The notes under the pieces are model-generated. The model saw nothing but the letters and a program-made list of their open reading frames with translations, ran no database searches and was not told the DNA's origin. This document shows positions 35,291 to 43,557 of a stretch of 64,000 nucleotides of DNA, one piece after another. The stretch lies in NCBI RefSeq assembly GCF_017874625.1, contig NZ_JAGIKZ010000004.1, forward strand, positions 62,001 to 126,000, read 5' to 3'. Position numbers and translations under genes: made by a program. How positions within the stretch are numbered: the first letter of the stretch is position 1; each line of letters opens with the position of its first letter. The DNA comes from Cytobacillus eiseniae. Lineage in GTDB: Bacteria; Bacillota; Bacilli; Bacillales; Cytobacillaceae.

Positions 35291-37342
35291 ATGATTCATA
35301 ATGATCGTGGAAACACCTTAATTACCGTTCTCTTAGCCTCTCTCATCTTTGCTGTACTTGGCATGGCTATTGTTGCCTCATCCTTAAGCGGTGCAAAAAA
35401 AACAGAAACAAGGGAAAGCGATGTTTTGATTACTTATGATTCTATTAAGTTAGTTGATCAAATGACGTCAGATCTTGCTTTGCTATTGAACGGGATCCTT
35501 TTGGAAGATTACCGTACAGGATTCAATAATAATCTAAGAGTATCAAGCAGTTTTGATAGCGATTTATATAATGAGTTAATTGAAATACTGATTAAACCAA
35601 ATAGAGAACAAAAATTAACCTTATCGTGTATCAACATTATTGATCTTAGCAATGACAATCCAAGTTATATTGATGGATCAGATGAATGTGCAGGAAGTCT
35701 AACAGATTATGATCATTACAATATTGAGAAGGATAAAGATTTTACGAGAGTTTTTGATATTGTTCTAGTGACGAATAATCCATCTAAAATTGAAGGAAAA
35801 ATTTCTCGTACAATTACGAAAAGAATAATATTATCCCCATTACCTAGCTTTTTGAAATATGCAGCTGGATCAGATGATGAACTTATATTAAATGGTTCAC
35901 CTAATTTTTATGGCAATGTTTTTGCCAAGTCCTTATCAATTGATAAGAATGCTAAATATTATTCAAAGAATGGAAATTTATTATTAAATGATACGCCATT
36001 GCCATCAATTAATGGAGATTTATATAGTCAATATGCAACAATTATAGATATTTTAGAGGGGGAAAATTTTTATAAAGAATCAGTTCCTAAACTCAAGCAT
36101 GATAGCCAGTTTGTAAATATAGAATTTAATAAAACGATGAATGAAAATACGAATATTGTATTGACTAACAGTGGATTACGCACAGAACGATATGATTCAA
36201 ATTCAGCCTTTTCACAAGATTTAGCAGCAGAAATCGGGGGACTCAAGTCACCTACGGGAACGATTAATAATTGCAAAGAAGACGATGAGGAAAATGAGGA
36301 CGAAGAAAATGAGGATCATGAAAAAAATAGATCCTCAAATACTGTAGTAGAAGGAAATTGTATTAAAAGTGATAAAAACTCCGTTAATCTAGGATCGATT
36401 GAAATACAGGGAGATTTAGTAGTCACAAGCACGATTTATCCAGTTTCATTTTATGATTTATCTGTTGACGGCGATTTATATTTAGAGAGCAATGCAGATA
36501 TTTCGGTTGATGGAAATGTAATAATCGAAGGGGATCTATATATCGTAGGTAATCAGAATGTAAACATTACTGGTAATGTCTATGTCTCTGGAAAAACACA
36601 TCTTCTAAATTATGGAGGCAAATTACAGATAGAGAATAATTTAATTTCTGCAGATTCAATTACTGCGGAATCGCATGTGGAAAACAAAAATAAACTTGAT
36701 TCTCATGGCTTAAAATTAAAAGGAGATATTATCTCAGGAAAAGACTTTACAATTAAGCCGCTGAATTCATCCATTGAGATAGATAAAAATATTTTTACAA
36801 ATTACGATTTTAAAATCGAAGGAAATGAATTTGATAATAATGGGGAAGATGATGAGGTAATCTTTGATTCTGTTGTTTATGTTGGAAACAAAGCTGAAAT
36901 CTCTAATGTGAATATTTTAGGGGCAGACAATAACAAGAAACAGCTTATTTTATTAGCAAATAATGATCTACTTATTACTAGAATAAATGAATTTAATAAT
37001 TTTGATTCATTAGAAGAAAAGGGTCATCCTTATATACCGATAGAAGATAATAAAATTACACCTTTAAAAGGATTCTTTTATACGGAGCAAGATGCTGAAT
37101 TATATGGGGTTGGGTCTCTTTTCTATATAGAAGGTGGACTATTTGCCAAAGGGAAACTTACGATTAATGCTATTCGAGGGGAAGTCGATAGTATTGATAA
37201 ACTTCCTTCCTCCTCATTTCAAGAAGATAAATTCTCCCGTTTCATTGTTAATTATGATCAAGATGTCATGCTAAAACAAATTGATGCATTGCCGATCGTC
37301 GAACATCTACAAATTTTCTCTGATGAATTACTAGTTAAATAA
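35291..37342 (+). CDS. Large GspK/PilX-like minor pilin with beta-helix domain
   Basis: The N-terminus HNDRGNTLITVLLASLIFA is a class III signal, but position +5 is Thr instead of Glu, a hallmark of GspK-type tip pilins. At 683 residues it is several times larger than a normal pilin. Residues about 365-500 contain short repeating strands (GDLVVTS, GDLYLES, GNVIIEGDLYIVG, GNVYVSG) that predict a right-handed beta-helix or bactofilin-like fold. An acidic insert of about 30 residues (DDEENEDEENEDHE) is bounded by two cysteines. It ends the three-gene operon, before a strong shared terminator. It may display a passenger domain at the pilus tip. Confidence 0.8.
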   Translation: MIHNDRGNTLITVLLASLIFAVLGMAIVASSLSGAKKTETRESDVLITYDSIKLVDQMTSDLALLLNGILLEDYRTGFNNNLRVSSSFDSDLYNELIEILIKPNREQKLTLSCINIIDLSNDNPSYIDGSDECAGSLTDYDHYNIEKDKDFTRVFDIVLVTNNPSKIEGKISRTITKRIILSPLPSFLKYAAGSDDELILNGSPNFYGNVFAKSLSIDKNAKYYSKNGNLLLNDTPLPSINGDLYSQYATIIDILEGENFYKESVPKLKHDSQFVNIEFNKTMNENTNIVLTNSGLRTERYDSNSAFSQDLAAEIGGLKSPTGTINNCKEDDEENEDEENEDHEKNRSSNTVVEGNCIKSDKNSVNLGSIEIQGDLVVTSTIYPVSFYDLSVDGDLYLESNADISVDGNVIIEGDLYIVGNQNVNITGNVYVSGKTHLLNYGGKLQIENNLISADSITAESHVENKNKLDSHGLKLKGDIISGKDFTIKPLNSSIEIDKNIFTNYDFKIEGNEFDNNGEDDEVIFDSVVYVGNKAEISNVNILGADNNKKQLILLANNDLLITRINEFNNFDSLEEKGHPYIPIEDNKITPLKGFFYTEQDAELYGVGSLFYIEGGLFAKGKLTINAIRGEVDSIDKLPSSSFQEDKFSRFIVNYDQDVMLKQIDALPIVEHLQIFSDELLVK

Positions 37343-37346
37343 AGTC

Positions 37347-37380
37347 AAAAATGGTGCTGATCAAGTTCAGCACCATTTTT
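37347..37380. terminator. Bidirectional terminator between minor pilins and the VWA gene
   Basis: AAAAATGGTGCTGA and TTCAGCACCATTTTT form a perfect 14-bp stem with a 5-base loop, A-rich on one side and T-rich on the other, between two convergent genes. Confidence 0.92.
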
Positions 37381-37398
37381 GTTTCACTATATATTATT

Positions 37399-40212
37399 TT
37401 ACCACTTTCCTCCCCCTGGAGGACCGTTATCATTTCCATCCTTTTCCGTGTAAATTTCAAACAAAGCAGAAGCTTTAGGCTGTGTTTTATCTTTCTGCTC
37501 TTCCGCTTCAACTGTTATTGTGGAATAGCCAATATCTTTCCCGACAATAAACCATTCCCCATTCTCATTAACAATATCAACTTGAGCTTGCATCGATGAT
37601 GTTACACTCTCTAGTTCTCTTTTTGTTGCTTTTATTGGGTTAAAAATGAGTAAGTCTTTTACTGCTAATTTTTTACCCTTTTCAATCTTATAGACAGGTT
37701 TCGTAAATTTTATTTCCTTTAATACAATATAAGGATCTTTTACAATGATTTTGATTTTCACTTCAATCTCGGAACCGTCAGTCGTTTTAACAATTAAATA
37801 TGTTTCGCCATCCTCTTTTCCAAGTATTGTTTTTTCATCAATTAATTCTGCTTTATCACTATTTTCAATAGTAATATCTAGTTTTTTATTTGTTGCGTCA
37901 AGAGGTTCGATTTCAATTTTGAAAGGCTTTGTTTTATCTACTTCTACTTCAATTGGATTCGGAGTAATCGTGATTTTCTCAATTGGCTTTTCAATTTTTA
38001 TCGTTTTTGTAATCTTAATGTCCTCAAGTGCAAATCCGCCAATTGCCTTCACCTTAATCGTGTTTAACCCCGATGTAGCAACTTCGATTAGCTGAGATGG
38101 ATCAAATTCAGTCCATCTGATATTTTCCTGATCATTATCAATGGAGTAATAGTACTTTACCCCTTTACCAGCAACAAGATTGGAGAGCTTGATATGAATC
38201 GTTTCAAGTGCTTTATCCCCACTTTTATATTTATTACCTGTTTTCGTACCAATCATTTCGTAATCAGGCTGTAAATAAATCGTTACCTTCTCATTATCAA
38301 AATAAGTCACTTCAATAGCAGTATTCTTTTCTCCAGTAAAAGCCATGTCTTTAATGGCTTTATTTTTTAGGCCATAGTTATTCGGGAACTCAGTTTGTGC
38401 GAGTTTTGCTCCATTTTGGTTTAAATCAATTTTTGAAATAATTCCAGTAGCCTCACCATCATAAGCATTATTTGGCATTTCCATTAATCTGACCTTTAAA
38501 TTGATCACTTGATTTGAAGCAGCAATTGAACTGCTATGGTCACCAAATCGGCTATCCTTGTAATGGACGGTTGCCAGTGGCATTTTCACATTATTTATAG
38601 CCCATTCTCCCTTTAATTGGATAGAGGCAGTCAGTTGACTAGGATTAAATTTCCCACTACTATAATTAATTTCATGAGATAAATTTATTTGTGCCGCATT
38701 CTTTCCATCTGGTGTAGTTATTGCTGTAATCCCAGAGGAAGGGATAAGTGATACCCCGTCTGGCAACGGCTGAATAATCTTAATATTAGTTAATTTACCA
38801 GTTACTTTATTATCAACTAATCCAAATGGATTTAACGCATAATTCACTTTAAAGTGATTGGACTTCTCCGCAGAACCTGAAACTTTAATGAGGTTATCAG
38901 GTGTATTAATAACTCCCTCTAAACTCATCGTTCCTCTAAATGTAGGAGGAGCATCAGCCTTCACTTCAATTGTTACTGGTCCATGTTTTTTCGTCACTAA
39001 CTCACCGTCAAGATTTATATATGACATCGTAATATCATCAAATGTATACTTGCCAATCTCAGAAAAACTTAAAGGCAACGTAAGGTCAATTGGCTGTGAT
39101 ACTTCTTGATTGATTGGGAATTTAAAATTAAATTTCATACTTGCCTTATTATTTATTAAAGTAGCATCTGATCCTTCAATCAGTTTCACATTTCCTTTAA
39201 ATTTATCTAGATTAATTTTAACCTCTCCAGTAATGGAGGGGGTGTCCATGTCTCCAGAAATTTCACGGAAAATAGATGAAATATTATCCTGAGTTGCTTG
39301 GCGTGCACTGACACCAGTAATAGCTGAAAGTTTCCGTAAATATTCCATATCAACATCTTTATTACTGCCAAAACCGATAGAGTATAGCTTAATATTTTGT
39401 TCTGCTATTAATTGTGCTCTTTTTTCACCGTGTTGCCTAATTGCTTGTATCGTTTCATTTATACGTAAATTTAAATTATAAGTTGAACCATCATACTTAA
39501 AATAAACTTTACTACTACTAAAATTTGGACTACTACCATACAACTCATAATTAACTAGTACCTCTTCGGTAACTGTCTTATTTCCCCAACAAAAAAAACA
39601 GCTTTTTTGGAAGGTTCTTACTTCTTTATTATTAGAAAAGGTTGGTTCTCCATCTGTCATAAATAGGATATATTTGTTATTATTACTTCCTTTAAATAAT
39701 TCAAGTGCTTTTTCAAAAGATTGGGTATAGTTTGTTCCACCCTCGGCATAAAGACTATTTGCCTTTTTATTAATTTCGTCTAATCCCTTTTTTATATCTG
39801 CTGGCCAGAAATTAACTATACTTTCAACATCACTTCCAAATGGAATAAATGCAAAGTTATCTTTAGGTCCTGCATTTTCTTTAAAGAAATTAATTGCTTC
39901 TGTCATTGCATTTTTTGCACTTTGTAATTTTCCTGAATCCTTCATCGAACCAGATTTATCAAATATAAATACAACATCGATCGGATCTCTATTCACATTT
40001 GTAGTCTTCCCACTTGGTGTTAAATGAAAATCTAGACTACCCTCAGCATCACTATTTTGTGGCTTTACGATTTCATTTTGTGAAGGCTTAACTGTGTAAT
40101 CTATAGAAGGAGTGTCTAAACCATTTGCTGAAACAGTTAATGAGGAAAAAGATAAGTGCAAAATGAAATGAAAAGCGAGTAAAACAATAAGCCATTTTCC
40201 TTTATTCTTCAA
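37399..40212 (-). CDS. Secreted von Willebrand factor A protein, possible pilus-tip adhesin
   Basis: This 937-residue protein starts with a signal peptide (WLIVLLAFHFILHLSFSS, cleavage near SAN). Residues 76-320 are a VWA domain with an intact metal site: Asp85, Ser87 and Ser89 in FDKSGSM, Thr160 in EGGTNYT, and Asp187 in MTDGEP. A CFFC motif (205-208) sits in an insert. Beta-rich repeats follow, the last two (about 770-930) like bacterial Ig-like Big2 domains. There is no LPxTG anchor; it ends PGGGKW. VWA proteins of PilY1 type sit on pilus tips. The TTG start follows AAGGAGGAG. It faces the minor pilin operon. Confidence 0.8.
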   Translation of the reverse strand: MKNKGKWLIVLLAFHFILHLSFSSLTVSANGLDTPSIDYTVKPSQNEIVKPQNSDAEGSLDFHLTPSGKTTNVNRDPIDVVFIFDKSGSMKDSGKLQSAKNAMTEAINFFKENAGPKDNFAFIPFGSDVESIVNFWPADIKKGLDEINKKANSLYAEGGTNYTQSFEKALELFKGSNNNKYILFMTDGEPTFSNNKEVRTFQKSCFFCWGNKTVTEEVLVNYELYGSSPNFSSSKVYFKYDGSTYNLNLRINETIQAIRQHGEKRAQLIAEQNIKLYSIGFGSNKDVDMEYLRKLSAITGVSARQATQDNISSIFREISGDMDTPSITGEVKINLDKFKGNVKLIEGSDATLINNKASMKFNFKFPINQEVSQPIDLTLPLSFSEIGKYTFDDITMSYINLDGELVTKKHGPVTIEVKADAPPTFRGTMSLEGVINTPDNLIKVSGSAEKSNHFKVNYALNPFGLVDNKVTGKLTNIKIIQPLPDGVSLIPSSGITAITTPDGKNAAQINLSHEINYSSGKFNPSQLTASIQLKGEWAINNVKMPLATVHYKDSRFGDHSSSIAASNQVINLKVRLMEMPNNAYDGEATGIISKIDLNQNGAKLAQTEFPNNYGLKNKAIKDMAFTGEKNTAIEVTYFDNEKVTIYLQPDYEMIGTKTGNKYKSGDKALETIHIKLSNLVAGKGVKYYYSIDNDQENIRWTEFDPSQLIEVATSGLNTIKVKAIGGFALEDIKITKTIKIEKPIEKITITPNPIEVEVDKTKPFKIEIEPLDATNKKLDITIENSDKAELIDEKTILGKEDGETYLIVKTTDGSEIEVKIKIIVKDPYIVLKEIKFTKPVYKIEKGKKLAVKDLLIFNPIKATKRELESVTSSMQAQVDIVNENGEWFIVGKDIGYSTITVEAEEQKDKTQPKASALFEIYTEKDGNDNGPPGGGKW

Positions 40213-40330
40213 AATCTCTCCTCCTTAAAAAGTCTATGCGTCTTTATAACTACTATTATACCAATCTTCCTATTTAATCCATAGCGTAATTTGCTATAAT
40301 TCTTTAAAATATTCTTCCATTTTACTAAAA

Positions 40331-40372
40331 AAGACAAAAGTCCTCACTTTTATGAGACTTTTGTCTTTTTAT
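40331..40372 (-). terminator. Terminator between the GGDEF gene and the VWA gene
   Basis: AAAAGACAAAAGTC pairs with GACTTTTGTCTTTT over 14 bp, with T-rich flanks on both sides. It isolates the downstream VWA gene, which must use its own promoter in 40213-40330; a TATAAT lies there about 42 bases before the TTG start. Confidence 0.85.
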
Positions 40373-42087
40373 TACCCGACATACTCCGCCACCCGATTCC
40401 GTCCAGCTCTCTTCGCACCAACATAAAGTGCTCGATCAGCATGGCGGATGAGGCTCATTGCGTCTTCCCCATCTCCTGGAGCGGTTGCAACACCGAAGGA
40501 AGCAGTGATTTTTGCAGAAATTGGCATTTCGGATTGTTCTAGATGCTGTGTAAGGATGAATGAATATTGTGCGATTGTCAGTCTGATTGTTTCTGCGATA
40601 AAAAGGGCTTCTTCTCTAGTTGTATCCGGAAGAAGGATGACAAATTCTTCTCCTCCGAAACGTGCGACTGTGCCCTGGTCATCAATTATATGTACTAATT
40701 TATTTGCAAGCTGGATTAGAATTTCATTGCCGCTTTGGTGACCATATGTGTCGTTCACTTTTTTGAAGTGATCGATATCAAGAATGATAAGGGATAGGCG
40801 CTTTCTTTGGTGCAGCTCGAGCAATCGATATTCATCATTCAATAGTTGATCAAAATAACGATAATTAAAAAGGCTTGTTAATGCACAGCGTTCGCTTTTT
40901 TCCCTCGTCTCCTCGTAATGTTTGGCATTTTCAATAGAAATAGCAAAATGGGAGCAAAGAATATCAACGATCGCTAGCTGAGACTTTTCATAAGCTCTTT
41001 TTTGGCTTGATGCGAGGAGGATTATGCCGGTGATCATATTGTTACGGGCAATAGGCACACAAATCACACTTTCAATCGTATCAGGCATATACCCTCTAAC
41101 AATATGATTCCATTCCTTTTTTGTATTGAAAAGCATCGCTTCCCCTTTGTCCCATACAAGCCCACTGATGCCTTCATTTTTCTTAAGAGGATGAATATTT
41201 GTCGTCTTCACCTCTCCTTTTTCAATACAGCGAAGCAGATGTAATTCTTTCTCATCAACAACTTCAAGAAGATAAGCAAAATCTACATTAATCAGTTCAG
41301 TAATCTTTTCGATAAATAAATCAATTACTTCATCTACAATTAGCTTTTCAGCCAGCTGATGGCCAATTTCCGCAGCTTTTTGTAAATAACTATTAATTTT
41401 ATCGCTAGAATAATAGAGGTTTAAGATGATCGATAGACTGATAAATGGGATACCGACAAATAATAAGGCGATTAGCCCCACTTCAACATATAATATATAA
41501 AGAACAAACCCAATAGGGAAGGTGATCAATGTTGTAACCGTTTCCCAAACAAACTCCTTGCCAAAGTTCTCTCTTTGATTATTGTAGAAGAGATAATTAA
41601 TCAAAATAATGATCAGATGATTTAAGAGATAATGAATGATTGGATAGGATACAACTAGTGGAAATGTAGCTGTTACATCACTTAATGCCAAACCTGTCTT
41701 TCCACCCATCATATAATAAAAAACACCACTTAATAATGAAACAAGGAAAAACATTAACGAATTTAATGGAAGGCGGAAATAATTTCCCTTCGTCAGTTTC
41801 ACTCTAGTAAATAACACAATCAATGCTAGCTGTGCCATCACTAACTCAACAAATAGGCCAAAGATTAAAAAGGTTGCCCAAGAAACCCACTGAATAAAGA
41901 AAATAGGACTTCCATTGATCACAAGCGGGGTTGCAGCAACAAATGCCGTCATTAATAAAAAAATAACTAAGTCGATTCCTCGTTCAGAAAGTTGGGGGGG
42001 ATATAGCTGATATGTGTACCATAGGCCGATTGGAAAAATAATAATCCAAAGTAACCAAATGATCTTTTTCTTATTAGAACTTATCAT
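40372..42087 (-). CDS. Membrane GAF-GGDEF diguanylate cyclase
   Basis: The N-terminal 235 residues hold about seven hydrophobic segments (a MASE-type sensor). A GAF domain (about 250-390; DFAYLLEVVDEKELHLLRC) follows, then a GGDEF domain (about 410-570). The signature is GGEEF at 478-482 within RFGGEEFVILLPDT, and DIDHFKKVNDTYGHQSGNE carries metal and GTP contacts, so activity is expected. The RxxD inhibition site five residues upstream is absent. The product c-di-GMP is known to control type IV pili in several bacteria; neighbouring PilB has MshEN-like repeats. The adjacency to the pilus genes is suggestive. Confidence 0.9.
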   Translation of the reverse strand: MISSNKKKIIWLLWIIIFPIGLWYTYQLYPPQLSERGIDLVIFLLMTAFVAATPLVINGSPIFFIQWVSWATFLIFGLFVELVMAQLALIVLFTRVKLTKGNYFRLPLNSLMFFLVSLLSGVFYYMMGGKTGLALSDVTATFPLVVSYPIIHYLLNHLIIILINYLFYNNQRENFGKEFVWETVTTLITFPIGFVLYILYVEVGLIALLFVGIPFISLSIILNLYYSSDKINSYLQKAAEIGHQLAEKLIVDEVIDLFIEKITELINVDFAYLLEVVDEKELHLLRCIEKGEVKTTNIHPLKKNEGISGLVWDKGEAMLFNTKKEWNHIVRGYMPDTIESVICVPIARNNMITGIILLASSQKRAYEKSQLAIVDILCSHFAISIENAKHYEETREKSERCALTSLFNYRYFDQLLNDEYRLLELHQRKRLSLIILDIDHFKKVNDTYGHQSGNEILIQLANKLVHIIDDQGTVARFGGEEFVILLPDTTREEALFIAETIRLTIAQYSFILTQHLEQSEMPISAKITASFGVATAPGDGEDAMSLIRHADRALYVGAKRAGRNRVAEYVG

Positions 42088-42187
42088 TTATAGTCCTTCC
42101 CCTCTTTATTCCCTAGGAAATAAGTCATGTTCATTATTCCTATCTTACCAAATTTTGCAACTATTGTCATATAAAAATTTCATATAT

Positions 42188-43495
42188 TTACCTTTTTACC
42201 ATATTTAAGAGAAAGGGCTTTGCCTCAGAAAGAAAATAGAGGGAACCAGTAATGACAAGGATTTCCTCCGCTGATCGTGTATTCATTTCAGCTTTTAGCG
42301 CTCGCTGCCAATCTTTAGAAAAATGCTTATTACTATTTTTGCTTATAATAAATAAATCCTCTGCTTTTGAAGCTCTTGGAAAATCAAACTCAACAAAGAT
42401 GATCTTATCAGCAATGGCATCTAGTTTCATAATCATTTGATCCAATTTTTTATCAGAAAGGGCAGCAAAAATGATTGTCATCTTTTTATTAGCATAACGT
42501 TTTTTTAACTCATTAACTAAAGCTGTAATCCCTTCATTATTATGTGCACCATCAATAATGGTTGTTGGATGACTAGCTATTACTTCGAATCGGCCTGGCC
42601 AATAGGCATTTTTGAGCCCCTCATAAACATGTCCATCCTCGATTAAAAAGGAATAATACTTATTTAAAAGCTCTACAGCCATAATTGCTAATGAGGCATT
42701 TTCTATTTGGTGTCTGCCCGCCATAGAAATCTCCAGGTTGCTCCACTTTTGAAAAGGAGTTTTTTGTGTAAATACTTCGCCTGTTGCTGTTGAATGATGA
42801 TGTTCAATACTAAATTGATCGTCAAGACAATAGAAAGGGGCTTTCATCTCGATCGCCTTATTTTCAATGACTTGTTTTGCTTCGTTTTGCTTTACTGCTG
42901 TGATTATACTTGTCCCAGGTTTTATAATCCCAGCCTTCTCACCAGCAATTTCAGTATAGGTTTCACCGAGTATACTTGTGTGATCTAACCCAATATTTGT
43001 AATGATCGACATAATCGGAAAAATGATATTTGTTGAATCAAATCTTCCTCCAAGTCCTACTTCAAACAATACAAGGTCTACTGGCTTTACATGACCAAAA
43101 TATTGGAGAGCCATTGCCGTAATAATTTCAAATTCTGTCGGACCTCCAAGTTCTGTTGTTTCTAATTCCTCAGAAAGTGGATAAATGGCATTAGCCAATT
43201 CAACAATCTCATCATCTTTTATCGGTACTCCATTTAAGGCAATTCTTTCATTAAACTGCTCAAAATAAGGAGAAGTGAATGTTCCTACCGTGCAACCCGC
43301 TTCCTCTAGAATATTGCGAAGGTAAGTGACTGTTGAACCTTTTCCATTCGTCCCACCAATATGGATCGTTTTTATTCTTCTTTCTGGATGGTTCAGTTTC
43401 TCCATCATCCATTCCATTCGTTTCAAACCTGGCTTAACCCCAAGACGCAAGCGAGAATGTATCCAGTCTATTGCCTCATCATATGTTGTAAACAT
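42188..43495 (-). CDS. folC: Bifunctional folylpolyglutamate/dihydrofolate synthase
   Basis: FolC adds glutamate to dihydropteroate and folates in the cytosol, using ATP. The P-loop is GGTNGKGSTVTYLRN, the omega loop region TSPYFEQFNERIALNG, and the Mur-ligase-type signature VGLGGRFDSTNI. The C-terminal domain shows WPGRFEVI and IIDGAHNNEG. The length of 435 residues is standard. It follows valS by 62 bases and is probably cotranscribed with it, as in B. subtilis. In B. subtilis comC follows; here the GGDEF gene follows. Confidence 0.97.
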   Translation of the reverse strand: MFTTYDEAIDWIHSRLRLGVKPGLKRMEWMMEKLNHPERRIKTIHIGGTNGKGSTVTYLRNILEEAGCTVGTFTSPYFEQFNERIALNGVPIKDDEIVELANAIYPLSEELETTELGGPTEFEIITAMALQYFGHVKPVDLVLFEVGLGGRFDSTNIIFPIMSIITNIGLDHTSILGETYTEIAGEKAGIIKPGTSIITAVKQNEAKQVIENKAIEMKAPFYCLDDQFSIEHHHSTATGEVFTQKTPFQKWSNLEISMAGRHQIENASLAIMAVELLNKYYSFLIEDGHVYEGLKNAYWPGRFEVIASHPTTIIDGAHNNEGITALVNELKKRYANKKMTIIFAALSDKKLDQMIMKLDAIADKIIFVEFDFPRASKAEDLFIISKNSNKHFSKDWQRALKAEMNTRSAEEILVITGSLYFLSEAKPFLLNMVKR

Positions 43496-43557
43496 GCGAG
43501 CTCCTCCTACTTACATGAGGAAGACGAATCCATTAACTGAATTCGCCTTCAACATAT

